A stretch of 64,000 nt of DNA from an uncultured Lachnospiraceae bacterium (lineage in GTDB: Bacteria > Bacillota > Clostridia > Lachnospirales > Lachnospiraceae), in NCBI GenBank assembly GCA_934352055.1, contig CAKRJY010000011.1, positions 43,702-107,701 of the forward strand, given 5' to 3'. The position numbers and the translations under genes were made by a program. Every line of letters begins with the position of its first letter. Position 1 is the first letter of the stretch. This document shows positions 7,747 through 16,002 of the stretch, piece after piece. The notes beneath the pieces were generated by a model. It searched no databases. It saw only the letters and a list, made by a program, of their open reading frames with translations, and was not told the origin of the DNA.

Positions 7747-8757
7747 ATGAATTATCATGAAATTTCACCGGAAATGACCATCGGCGATCTCGTAAAATCT
7801 AATGTATACGGAGATTTTGCCAACTATATTTTTACAGATATGACGCCAGATCACTGGAACTGCCCTTTAAAAGACTATGGCTATGAAAAAGTCGGATTCG
7901 AACAGACACTGCACCGTATGGAAGAACTTGCCTCCACAGGAAAACGTTATGTTTATCACATCTATGATGAAGAAACACGCCTTTCCCAGTGGGACAAAGA
8001 GAAGCCGGTGCTTCTGCATTTTCCGGGACCAGACGCTGATCTTCCTTATGCTGTTGTCATTCCGGGCGGTGGCTTTAACCGTCAATGGGGATTGATTGAA
8101 GGCATGGCCATTGCTGCTGAGCTCAATCGTCAGGGTTATACGGCTTTCGTTTTATACTACCGCACCAAAATCGAGCCTGTCATTCCAAAGGCCATTGAAG
8201 ATATGCACCAGGCCATCCGATTTATCGAAGAACATGCCTCCACTTTTTCTGTAAAAAAGGGACATTATATCTTAGGTGGATTCTCTGCCGGAGCAACGCT
8301 TGCCGGAGAAATGGGCTCTACGAATTTCGGATGGAAAACCGCTGGTCTTCCAAAACCGGAAATGATCTTCCTCGGCTATACAGCGATTGATATGAAACTG
8401 TTTTTTGATACCTATCAAAAATTCCCTCTTGGTCATCCGGCACATACCGGCATGAGCGACTTTTTGCGACGCATTGGCGGACCGGAATTTACGTGGGATG
8501 ATCTTGCGCCTTATCATCTCGTTGATTTTATGGATGAAACCTATCCTCCTGTCTATCTGACAGCAAACGAAGACGATGGCACCGTACCTTTTTCCAACAG
8601 CCTTCTGATGGAATCTGCCTGCAAAAAATCAGGTATTCCATGTCAATGTAAATTTGGTAAAACAGGCGGTCACAGTTATGGGCTTGGCGTGGGACTTTCC
8701 GTAGAAGGATGGCTGACAGATGCCCTTGCTTTTTGGAAATCTCTCCCTTCCGACTAA
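7747..8757 (+). CDS. Alpha/beta hydrolase, carbohydrate esterase-like
   Basis: The protein has 336 aa with AAAGGAG ahead of the ATG. AVVIPGGGFNRQWG (HGGG-like oxyanion loop), GGFSAGATLAGEM (GxSxG) and GGHSYGLGVG (catalytic His region) mark an acetyl-esterase/BD-FAE-like hydrolase. No signal peptide is present. It is in the same direction as and 26 bp behind the AraC regulator, so it belongs to the same glycan-use module, with a second deacylating specificity. It differs from the 5886-6686 esterase in sequence and is not a duplicate. Confidence 0.85.
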   Translation: MNYHEISPEMTIGDLVKSNVYGDFANYIFTDMTPDHWNCPLKDYGYEKVGFEQTLHRMEELASTGKRYVYHIYDEETRLSQWDKEKPVLLHFPGPDADLPYAVVIPGGGFNRQWGLIEGMAIAAELNRQGYTAFVLYYRTKIEPVIPKAIEDMHQAIRFIEEHASTFSVKKGHYILGGFSAGATLAGEMGSTNFGWKTAGLPKPEMIFLGYTAIDMKLFFDTYQKFPLGHPAHTGMSDFLRRIGGPEFTWDDLAPYHLVDFMDETYPPVYLTANEDDGTVPFSNSLLMESACKKSGIPCQCKFGKTGGHSYGLGVGLSVEGWLTDALAFWKSLPSD

Positions 8758-8886
8758 TTGTGCACAAATAACAAAAGAACTATTGCAAGCCTTTCACTCT
8801 TTTATTAAAATAATACATATATATGCATTTCTATCGAAGATGTATGCACGATACTGGATGACACAAAACGATAAAGGAGTTATGAC

Positions 8887-10989
8887 ATGGAATACGACGA
8901 GAGTCTTTTTAAGGCAAGAGCCAACAAACGCGCGCGCAATATCTGGCTGATTTTTTCGCTGCTTCTGACAGCAAATTACGGTGCTGATTTATCAAATGGA
9001 CTAAGAACACCCGGTTACTATATTGTATTTCTTCTACTATGCTGGGTACCTTTTTTCTCCGGTCAGATTCTTATGAAAGTACAGGGGGCTGATACAGACC
9101 GTTATCGTTATGACCTCGCAGTTGGCTATGGCATTTTTTATCTATTTGTCATCTGTACGACGGACTCACCCATCGCATTCACATATGCACTTCCTGTGAC
9201 CAGTCTTTTGGTACTTTACAAAGACAAACGCTTTATGAAATACTGCGGTATCATCAATACTGCCATGGTTATTTTCAGTTGTGCTTTCCACTATTTCCAG
9301 GGTTATAACACAGACGCTGATCTAAAAAATTATCAGCTGCAGATTGCCTGCATTATTTTATGTTATGTCTGTTATGTACGTTCCATCCAGCACTTAAATG
9401 ACTCCGATGGTGCTATGACAGACAGTATTAAGTCGGATTTACAACGTGTCGTAACCACTGTTGAAAAAGTAAAAAATGCCAGCAACTCTATTCTAGATGG
9501 CGTAACCGTTGTCCGTGAACTGGCTTCTGAAAATAAGCATGGCGCTGATGTCGTTATGCTTGGCATGAATGAATTAACTGGAAACAATACACAATTACAG
9601 GATCGCACCTCCTCTTCCATGGATATGACAACTGACATCAACGCACAGGTGCAACATGTTGCTGCCATGATTGAGGAAATGGTAGAACTTACCCGCGAAT
9701 CCGGCGTGCATGCCCAAAACAGTTCCTCTGATCTGGATAGTCTGATGGAAACCACGCAGCTGATGTCCACATTATCTTCTGAGGTAGATCAGGTACTACA
9801 TGACTTTAAAGACGAATTTGAGATGGTAAAAGAAGAAACGGGAACCATCGACAACATTTCCAGTCAAACCAATCTTTTGGCGCTGAATGCCTCCATTGAA
9901 GCGGCAAGAGCAGGAGAAGCCGGCAAGGGCTTTGCCGTAGTTGCCGAGGAAATCCGCAAACTAAGCGCAGAGACCAGTACTTCTTCGGGTCAGATTCGCG
10001 ATGCTCTCATTCATTTAGAAGAGACTTCTGCAAAAATGATGACCTCTATGGAAAAAACACTGGAACTTATTCAGCAGACGATGGATAAGGTAATGCAAAC
10101 CGGTGAAAATGTCAAAAAAATCAATGCAGATTCTTCTCAGTTAGGGGATCATATCCAGGATATCGATTCCGCAATGCGCGAAGTAGAGACTTCGAATTCC
10201 CAGCTTGTAGAGAACATGGAAGAAGTATCCGGTATCATGAACCACATGACCCATTGCATCAATGATTCGGATGAAACGAGCAAACGTATGCTTAGCAAAT
10301 ACGAAGAAAGTGCAAATAATATTGATTCCATCGAAACTGTTATTGAAGGTCTCATGTGTGAACTTGGTTTTGGTGGATTTATGGGCATTGAAGACGTGCA
10401 TGCCGGCATGAAAGTGATCGTAACACTGGAAAACGAGAACGAGGCGCGTCACGGTGAATTATTGGAACAGACAAAAGATGGTCTTACCATAAAGTTAAAC
10501 GATAACTTACTTCTCAGCAATCCTTGCAGTTGTGAAGCACAGGTCGTTGTTGGCAATGTTCTCTACTGTTGGAGTAAAGCAACCTTGCAGACAAATAAAA
10601 ACGACAACAAGCATTATGACGTAATCATTACAGGTCGTCCGCGTATCAATAACCGACGTAAATATCCACGCGTTGATGCCAACAATAGTTGTAGTATTAC
10701 GCTTCAGAGTACAGGTGCGCGCTATCAGGGACATCTTGATAATATCAGTGCCAACGGTTTTGCTTTTATATCAAACGATCCTGTATTCCTGGATGCCAAG
10801 GGCGAAACTGTTATCATTACCATTGATAACTTTGCTCTTGCGTCACACAACGTATTGGAAGGCCGCATCATCCGATGCTCAGATCACGATGGCGAATATA
10901 TCGTTGGTTGTCAGATGCCAGATGATAATGTCTATATTATGGAATATATCGAAAGCCGCCTGCGTGATGGGGCCACAAGTTTTCAGTAG
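8887..10989 (+). CDS. Methyl-accepting chemotaxis protein with C-terminal PilZ domain
   Basis: The protein has 700 aa. Residues ~18-165 are a multi-helix membrane domain (about six segments) with no large extracytoplasmic sensor loop. Residues ~180-480 are a coiled-coil MCP signalling domain; its conserved tip [17 protein letters not shown] lies near residues 330-346. After it comes a YcgR-N-like region. A PilZ domain begins near residue 585 with RRKYPR (RxxxR motif) and DNISANGF (D/NxSxxG), the c-di-GMP-binding residues. It would couple CheA/CheW signalling or receptor clustering to c-di-GMP. No che genes are nearby. The ribosome site is AAAGGAG. Confidence 0.92.
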   Translation: MEYDESLFKARANKRARNIWLIFSLLLTANYGADLSNGLRTPGYYIVFLLLCWVPFFSGQILMKVQGADTDRYRYDLAVGYGIFYLFVICTTDSPIAFTYALPVTSLLVLYKDKRFMKYCGIINTAMVIFSCAFHYFQGYNTDADLKNYQLQIACIILCYVCYVRSIQHLNDSDGAMTDSIKSDLQRVVTTVEKVKNASNSILDGVTVVRELASENKHGADVVMLGMNELTGNNTQLQDRTSSSMDMTTDINAQVQHVAAMIEEMVELTRESGVHAQNSSSDLDSLMETTQLMSTLSSEVDQVLHDFKDEFEMVKEETGTIDNISSQTNLLALNASIEAARAGEAGKGFAVVAEEIRKLSAETSTSSGQIRDALIHLEETSAKMMTSMEKTLELIQQTMDKVMQTGENVKKINADSSQLGDHIQDIDSAMREVETSNSQLVENMEEVSGIMNHMTHCINDSDETSKRMLSKYEESANNIDSIETVIEGLMCELGFGGFMGIEDVHAGMKVIVTLENENEARHGELLEQTKDGLTIKLNDNLLLSNPCSCEAQVVVGNVLYCWSKATLQTNKNDNKHYDVIITGRPRINNRRKYPRVDANNSCSITLQSTGARYQGHLDNISANGFAFISNDPVFLDAKGETVIITIDNFALASHNVLEGRIIRCSDHDGEYIVGCQMPDDNVYIMEYIESRLRDGATSFQ

Positions 10990-11030
10990 AAATGATTATT
11001 CCAGGTTTTTCTAATTCGTATACATAACAC

Positions 11031-11067
11031 AAAAAGTCTTACTCATTATGTTCGGGTAAGACTTTTT
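11031..11067 (+). terminator. Rho-independent terminator of the chemoreceptor gene
   Basis: AAAAAGTCTTAC and GTAAGACTTTTT form a 12-bp stem with a 13-base loop, followed by a T-rich run. Confidence 0.85.
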
Positions 11068-11076
11068 ATTATGTTC

Positions 11077-11105
11077 TTGACACAAACAGTAAACGACAGT
11101 AAAAT
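11077..11105 (+). promoter_or_regulatory. Promoter of the 11180 ATPase gene
   Basis: TTGACA (11077-11082) is followed by a 17-bp spacer and TAAAAT (11100-11105). The first direct repeat (11085-11103) fills the spacer and most of the -10, so a protein bound there would block RNA polymerase. Confidence 0.75.
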
Positions 11106-11161
11106 GAATTCAGAACAGTAAACGACAGTAAATGAATTTTAAAACAGTAAACGACAGTAAA
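11085..11161 (+). repeat. Three 19-bp direct repeats (iteron-like operator array)
   Basis: AACAGTAAACGACAGTAAA occurs without mismatch at 11085-11103, 11114-11132 and 11143-11161, with an exact 29-bp period. Each copy contains ACAGTAAA twice, 10 bp apart, so there are six half-sites on roughly one DNA face per pair. The array lies between the -35 box and the start codon of the following ATPase gene. Confidence 0.95.
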
Positions 11162-11179
11162 CATACATGAGGTAGTCTT

Positions 11180-12211
11180 ATGCAAAATCCTTTCACACTT
11201 ACTTTTGGTAAAAGTCCGCTTGAGCCGGTAGATCGACCGGTACAGACAAATGAGATCATTGATGCCTTCACGGCAGATCCGGTAAATCAGCAAATGTTTA
11301 TCATTACAGGTGTTCGTGGTTCCGGCAAGACCGTTATGATGTCAGAGATTGCACATCGGCTTCGCGAAAAAGATAACTGGATTGTAATCGAACTAAATCC
11401 TGCGACCGATCTTTTATTGAATATGTTGTCCAAATTAAACAGCAATGCGGTCTGCTCTAGTATCATCAAATCTGCCAGAATTAACCTGTCTTTCTTCGGA
11501 TTTGGTGCGGAAATTGAAGGCTCCACACCAATCACAGATGCCGAAACAGCGATTATTGAGATCTTAGAACGCATCCATAAAAAAGGGAAACGTCTGCTCA
11601 TTACAATTGACGAAGTCACAAACAATAAATATATGCACATATTTGCATCTGCTTTTCAGATATTTGTTCGGCAGGATCTTCCCGTTTTCCTGTTAGCAAC
11701 TGGTCTTTATGAAAATATTGACGAATTACAAAATGAAAAAAATCTTACCTTTTTATATCGTGCTCCAAAGATACCACTAAAACCTTTAAACCAACAGGCG
11801 ATTGTTACGAAATATCAGAATATCTTTAAAATCGATACCCTAAGAGCATCTGAAATGGCAAAACTAACGCGTGGATATCCTTTTGCCTTTCAGGTGCTTG
11901 GTTATCTGACATGGAATAATCATGGAGATTATAAATCTATCATAAATGAATATATGCAGTATCTAAGTGAGTTTGTTTATGATAAGATCTGGTCTGAGCT
12001 ATCACTAAAAGACCGGCAGGTAGCCATCGGCATTGCCCAAGTTCCAGATGGCAAGATTCTCGATATTCGCAATTTGCTTGATATGGAAACAAACGAATTT
12101 AATCCATACCGCAAACGCCTGATTAAAAAAGGCATTTTGTCTGGAGAAACCCGAGGATATGTTTCCTTTACTTTGCCTCTGTTTTCCGAATATGTGCTGG
12201 AAAACACGTAA
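11180..12211 (+). CDS. Orphan AAA-type ATPase with C-terminal winged-helix region
   Basis: The protein has 343 aa. Walker A is ITGVRGSGKTVMM near residues 43-55 and Walker B is LLITIDEVTNN near residue 137. LLATGLYENI follows as a sensor-1-like strand. The C-terminal ~100 residues (from LSLKDRQVAIGIAQ) look like a winged helix as in Orc1/Cdc6-like or STAND-type bacterial ATPases. Function in this family is not established. The gene stands alone with its own promoter, buried in iterons (11085-11161), and its own terminator, so autoregulation through the winged helix is plausible. Confidence 0.85.
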   Translation: MQNPFTLTFGKSPLEPVDRPVQTNEIIDAFTADPVNQQMFIITGVRGSGKTVMMSEIAHRLREKDNWIVIELNPATDLLLNMLSKLNSNAVCSSIIKSARINLSFFGFGAEIEGSTPITDAETAIIEILERIHKKGKRLLITIDEVTNNKYMHIFASAFQIFVRQDLPVFLLATGLYENIDELQNEKNLTFLYRAPKIPLKPLNQQAIVTKYQNIFKIDTLRASEMAKLTRGYPFAFQVLGYLTWNNHGDYKSIINEYMQYLSEFVYDKIWSELSLKDRQVAIGIAQVPDGKILDIRNLLDMETNEFNPYRKRLIKKGILSGETRGYVSFTLPLFSEYVLENT

Positions 12212-12253
12212 AAAGTAACCAAAATCTCACCGTGAAATTTATGTAAAGTTTCC

Positions 12254-12284
12254 AAGAGGCAATGGTTTTATTGCCTCTTTTTTT
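12254..12284 (+). terminator. Terminator after the 11180 ATPase gene
   Basis: AAGAGGCAAT and ATTGCCTCTT form a 10-bp stem with a 6-base loop, followed by a run of T. Confidence 0.9.
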
Positions 12285-12358
12285 GTGTTAAAATAAATAA
12301 AGAACTTGCTCTGGGGAGGGCATCTTCTTACATTTATCAAATAGGGGGTATTATTTAC

Positions 12359-13444
12359 ATGAACAAAACACTCAAAAAAGTTCTAAAGACGATTTTAATT
12401 ATTGTCATCGTCTTATTAGTAGCAGTTGTTCTGTTTATCGGTTACCTTACCGTTACAGAATACAAGCCAGAGGCTACCGAAACTCTTAACATCGAAGGAT
12501 CTTCATCCAAAACACTCGCAGAAGGTGATGATTTTACCATTATGACCTGGAATATGGGTTATGCCGGCTTAGCTGACAACGCTGATTTCTTTATGGATGG
12601 CGGTGAGCACGTTCGCTCTTGCAGTGAGTCTCAGGTAAATGACAACATCGATGCTGTTGTTGACCAGATTGAAAAGGAAAATGCCGATGTAGTTTTCTTA
12701 CAAGAAGTAGATCGTAACTCTAAGAGATCCTATAAAATTGACGAATTCAAAAAGATCACATCTTCCTTAACCGATTACAGTGCTACGTATGGCTGCAACT
12801 ACAAAGTTGCTTATGTACCGTATCCATTGCCAACGATTGGTCAAGTAGATTGTGGTATCGCTACTTTATCCGCATTCAATGTAGATAGTTCCGAACGTGT
12901 TTCTTTACCTTGTCCATTTAAATATCCGATTCGCCTTGGCAACTTAAAGCGTTGCCTCATGGTTAATCGCGTTGCTATCGATGGCACGGACAAAGAACTT
13001 GTACTTGTTAACCTTCATTTAGAGGCTTATGATGATGGCGAGGGCAAGATTGCACAGACAAAGCAATTAAAAGAGCTTTTAGAAGCTGAAGCAGCAAAAG
13101 GAAATTATGTAATTGCCGGTGGTGACTTTAACCAGTCCTTCTCTAACTACGACAACAGTGCATATCCTTTAATCAGTGAAGATATGTGGCAGCCGGGAGC
13201 TGTTGATGTAGATCAGTTTGATGATGGTCTTTCCTTTATTACAGACAACTCTACACCATCCTGCCGTTCACTTGATCGTCCACTTGCCGGCAACGACAGT
13301 GACCCAAGTGTATTCCAGTATTACATGATTGACGGATTTATCGTTTCTGATAATCTTACCATCAACACAGTTGAGACAAGAGATCTTGGATTTAAGAACT
13401 CTGATCATAACCCAATCGTTATGAACGTAACTGTATCAAAATAA
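12359..13444 (+). CDS. Membrane-anchored endonuclease/exonuclease/phosphatase (EEP) family protein
   Basis: The protein has 361 aa. An N-terminal hydrophobic helix (residues ~11-30, preceded by Lys residues) anchors or exports it. The EEP fold motifs follow: MTWNMG, VFLQEVD (metal-binding Glu), AGGDFN and SDHNPI (catalytic His). This superfamily includes DNase I-like nucleases, sphingomyelinases and inositol phosphatases. With an exported domain, a phospholipid or extracellular nucleic acid substrate is possible but not proven. The gene is monocistronic, between two terminators; GGGGG precedes the ATG at a slightly long distance. Confidence 0.88.
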   Translation: MNKTLKKVLKTILIIVIVLLVAVVLFIGYLTVTEYKPEATETLNIEGSSSKTLAEGDDFTIMTWNMGYAGLADNADFFMDGGEHVRSCSESQVNDNIDAVVDQIEKENADVVFLQEVDRNSKRSYKIDEFKKITSSLTDYSATYGCNYKVAYVPYPLPTIGQVDCGIATLSAFNVDSSERVSLPCPFKYPIRLGNLKRCLMVNRVAIDGTDKELVLVNLHLEAYDDGEGKIAQTKQLKELLEAEAAKGNYVIAGGDFNQSFSNYDNSAYPLISEDMWQPGAVDVDQFDDGLSFITDNSTPSCRSLDRPLAGNDSDPSVFQYYMIDGFIVSDNLTINTVETRDLGFKNSDHNPIVMNVTVSK

Positions 13445-13452
13445 GAAATGAC

Positions 13453-13508
13453 AAAAAGGGGCTGCCGCTTCACGAAAATTCATTCGTTAAAGCGGCAGCC
13501 CCTTTTTT
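13453..13508 (+). terminator. Strong terminator after the EEP gene
   Basis: AAAAAGGGGCTGCCGCTT pairs with AAGCGGCAGCCCCTTTTT across a loop of about 20 bases. The stem is GC-rich and followed by T residues. Confidence 0.95.
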
Positions 13509-13580
13509 ACTTTTTTGTAAACCCTATTTAATTTTTTCATAATCTTTCTTGTTTTTCCAGTTTCCAATAACCAAAAAAAT

Positions 13581-13903
13581 TTACAGGTACAATTTGTTTC
13601 CCTTCCTGCCGGAACAAACCTTCTTCATTTTCTGCCCGGCAATAAAGCTGACAAACTTGCTGTAACTTCTTGCTTTCTTCGGGCAAACTGCTACGCAGTG
13701 CATACAGGAAATACACTTATCATTATCGGTCAGCTTCGGCTTGTCTAACGAAATAGCATCCGTCGGACATTCTTTTGCACACAGACCAAAGGAATACGTC
13801 CGCCGTAGGACGGAACAGCGACCAGTTTTGTCCCTTTCGCGACAATATCTGCTACTTTCTTTGTGCCACCGGTTGGGCTAAAAAATATGTCATAAAATTT
13901 CAT
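13581..13903 (-). pseudogene. Decayed EFR1-family flavodoxin-ferredoxin gene
   Basis: The gene begins with a good ribosome site (AGGAGGAG) and ATG at 13903. The N-terminus reads MKFYDIFFSPTGGTKKVADI, as in the flavodoxin domain of EFR1 proteins. It then jumps to VAVPSYGGRIP and, after a frame change, to a ferredoxin part FGLCAKECPTDAI and CISCMHCVAVCPKKA with two 4Fe-4S Cys sets. Intact EFR1 proteins are about 250-270 aa; only ~105 codons remain. Two internal deletions, one out of frame, explain the structure. It is not expected to make a working protein. Confidence 0.85.
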
Positions 13904-13959
13904 ACTCTCCTCCTACTGATTCTTATTTATCCAATTAAACAAACTTGAATTTGACTTGC

Positions 13960-14283
13960 TTATTTTCTTAAAATCTCATGTGGAGCTTCTATCTCATTTG
14001 CCAAGGTATGCTCTGTTAATTCTGACATCAATTTCAATTTTTTATTAATCAATGGTCGCATACAATTAGGAACATGTTCCTGATGCGCTCTGTGGATTGC
14101 TACACATTCCTTACAGTTTCCGTGATAACGACAGGCTTTCAGGCAAGGACAGTGATCTTTGTCTTTATACTCCTTACGAAATTCCGCTGCAAATTCTTCT
14201 TGCAGTCTCAGCCCCTCGACACGGTTTCCCTTATGAAATTCTACCATTGCATCCAGTTCTTTCTGGTTCCCTTCAATCTTCAT
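13960..14283 (-). CDS. Small Cys-rich conserved protein of unknown function
   Basis: The protein has 107 aa from the ATG at 14283; GGAGG lies upstream, and the longer TTG reading would swallow it. The central segment has Cys and His arranged as CPCLKACRYHGNCKECVAIHR, then NCMRP, which suggests a metal site. Similar short CPCxxxCxxHGxC proteins occur in clostridia without assigned function. It lies next to the EFR1 pseudogene and a SnoaL-like gene on the same strand. Confidence 0.7.
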   Translation of the reverse strand: MKIEGNQKELDAMVEFHKGNRVEGLRLQEEFAAEFRKEYKDKDHCPCLKACRYHGNCKECVAIHRAHQEHVPNCMRPLINKKLKLMSELTEHTLANEIEAPHEILRK

Positions 14284-14385
14284 GTTATTATAGCGCCTCC
14301 ATTTCAACTATTCCTCATTTTCTGATAAATCCCGATTTTACGAACTGTTTATATTTTTGGTTAGTTTTGCAAACTTGAATTTAGA

Positions 14386-14754
14386 TCATGATTCATATGG
14401 ATAGTAGTGTTCTGCCTTCGACTGAAATTCACATAATTTTAATATTTTCATATCCTTATCAAAATCTGCTATTGTAACACCATCAAAGCCATCTATCTTA
14501 CCATCATAATTACATCTGAAGTACCATTCAACAATTAACGTTTGGTTTTGCTCGAATATTCGTTTGATTGTCCATTCCAATACTTGTCCCTTATTATTCC
14601 AATTTTCAAACCATGTTACAATTTGTGATAAGCCATGATATTCAGGTCCATAGCATTCACTATACAAAGCATTTTCAGAAAAAGTCTGTTTTACAATCTC
14701 AACATCGTTATCTAACCAAGACTGAAAATATTTCTTAATGACATCTACTTTCAT
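14386..14754 (-). CDS. SnoaL-like / NTF2-fold protein
   Basis: The protein has 122 aa, starting at the ATG at 14754 because GGAGG sits 5 bases upstream. The pattern (helix IKKYFQSWLDND, then FSENALYSECYGPEYHG, WFENWNNKG, and the strand TLIVEWYFRCNYDG...FDGVTIADFD) is that of the NTF2-like cone fold, SnoaL/nuclear-transport-factor type. Many such single-domain proteins are small-molecule isomerases or binding proteins; the ligand is unknown. No operon partner is evident. Confidence 0.8.
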   Translation of the reverse strand: MKVDVIKKYFQSWLDNDVEIVKQTFSENALYSECYGPEYHGLSQIVTWFENWNNKGQVLEWTIKRIFEQNQTLIVEWYFRCNYDGKIDGFDGVTIADFDKDMKILKLCEFQSKAEHYYPYES

Positions 14755-14912
14755 ATTATCCTCCACAAATTCCGATTTACCACTTCTGAATTCTTACTTA
14801 CTTTTAGTAAACAAATTATATCACAAAATCTTTGCGCTATTCCAGTTCAAGACATAATGGAGCCATTTTGGAACCATTTCATCATTTTGGGCTATACTTT
14901 TTTTACCACCAA

Positions 14913-14942
14913 AAGGGTTCCGAGCTAATGCTCGAAACCCTT
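14913..14942. terminator. Perfect-arm hairpin in the 14755-15117 intergenic region
   Basis: AAGGGTTCCGAGC and GCTCGAAACCCTT form a 12-bp stem with one mismatch and a 4-base loop. There is no good T-run on either side. With the terminator at 14963-14991 it is the only structure seen in this ~360-bp stretch, which otherwise shows just the doubtful ORF at 15118-15255 at its edge. Confidence 0.4.
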
Positions 14943-14962
14943 ATAAATGCCAGTATAAGTAA

Positions 14963-14991
14963 TAAAAAAACCTAGAGCTGGCACTCCAGGT
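14963..14991 (-). terminator. Terminator of the Ktr-Kdp-like operon
   Basis: On the minus strand ACCTGGAG, a 6-base loop and CTCTAGGT are followed by seven T. It lies downstream of the response regulator gene and the small ORF at 15118-15255. Confidence 0.8.
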
Positions 14992-15117
14992 CTTTCTAGA
15001 CTCCCTTGAAATCATACTAACTTTTCTTAGCTAAATTCACAATACTATCATTCTCTGAAAAATCAATCCTATATCTTGAGCCAAACATATTATTGCCCAA
15101 GTTAGAACGAAAAAATT

Positions 15118-15255
15118 TCAATCTTCTAATGGCATTTGCAGATAAGCCATCATATTAGTAATGATCTCCTCTGCCGTCAGTTTTCCATTAAAAATATCAC
15201 CGGCTTTTTCATCTGTCACAAAATCTGTAACATTATTCCGTTGTTTTAACATCAT
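15118..15255 (-). CDS. Possible 45-aa ORF of unknown function
   Basis: An ORF of 45 codons starts with two adjacent ATG codons (15255, 15252), 19 bp beyond the response regulator stop. It ends before the terminator at 14963-14991. It encodes an acidic peptide with NGKLTAEEIITNMMAYLQMP. No good Shine-Dalgarno sequence is seen (only GATAGAAAAA), and I recognise no family. It may be a small operon member or a chance or remnant ORF. Confidence 0.3.
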   Translation of the reverse strand: MMLKQRNNVTDFVTDEKAGDIFNGKLTAEEIITNMMAYLQMPLED

Positions 15256-15273
15256 AATTGTAACATTTTTCTA

Positions 15274-16002
15274 TCAAATTCTCTCCATTTCATCTTCTAT
15301 ATTAGTTTCCTCCTTCAACATGCGATATCCAATCCCTATGTGTGTCTGAATATAAGAATCTGAATCATTTCCCAATTTTTTTCTCAAAGTTGCCATGAAT
15401 ACTCTAAGAGAAGCAACATTGCTATCCCACGCACTTCCCCAAATTTTCTGTGTTATATATTTATGTGTAAGAACTTTCCCTGTGTTTTTTGCAAGAATAC
15501 ATAACAATTTATATTCTATCGGCGTAAGCTTTAATTCTTCATCATTTTTGTATGCACAACCTGCCACATAATCAATTTTAAGTTTTCCATTCGTGTATAT
15601 TAAATTTTTGTTTACATTATTGTCTAGTTGAAGTAACGCAATTCTGCGTTGCATAACCCTTAGCCTTGCCAACAGTTCTTCAACTGAAAATGGTTTTGTA
15701 AGATAATCATCTGCTCCCGCATCTAAAGCCTCTATTTTATCTTCATCTTCACTCCTTGCACTAATAACAATAATAGGCATATTTGACCATTCACGAATCT
15801 TTCTTATAATTTCAACTCCATCCATATCAGGAAGTCCCAAATCCAAAAAGACAACATCCGGACCATGCGTTGATGCCTGTATAATGGCTTCTTCTCCGTT
15901 TTGTGCCAGCAAATATTTATAATCATGTGTTTTCAAGGTAGTTGCAATTAAATTTCTAATAGGAGAATCATCTTCAACTACAAGTATCTGAAACTTATTC
16001 AT
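15274..16002 (-). CDS. kdpE: KdpE-like OmpR-family response regulator
   Basis: The protein has 242 aa. The receiver domain has acidic residues E10/D11/D12, phospho-acceptor Asp54 (VVFLDLGLPDMDG), conserved Ser/Thr (IVISARSED) and Lys (LTKPF). The C-terminal OmpR/PhoB winged helix includes LTPIEYKLLCILAKN and a terminal hairpin. It overlaps the sensor kinase gene by 8 bp, indicating coupled translation, with AGGAGAGGTG inside the kinase end. Sequence and context are KdpE-like, but no kdpFABC is here; the partner transporter in this operon is KtrAB. Confidence 0.9.
   Translation of the reverse strand: MNKFQILVVEDDSPIRNLIATTLKTHDYKYLLAQNGEEAIIQASTHGPDVVFLDLGLPDMDGVEIIRKIREWSNMPIIVISARSEDEDKIEALDAGADDYLTKPFSVEELLARLRVMQRRIALLQLDNNVNKNLIYTNGKLKIDYVAGCAYKNDEELKLTPIEYKLLCILAKNTGKVLTHKYITQKIWGSAWDSNVASLRVFMATLRKKLGNDSDSYIQTHIGIGYRMLKEETNIEDEMERI

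Noticed and set aside
11085..11161. Repeats as a CRISPR array or a plasmid replication origin
   Set aside because: Spacers are only 10 bp and partly alike, there are no cas genes, and no replication or partition genes are near. The overlap with a promoter favours an operator array.
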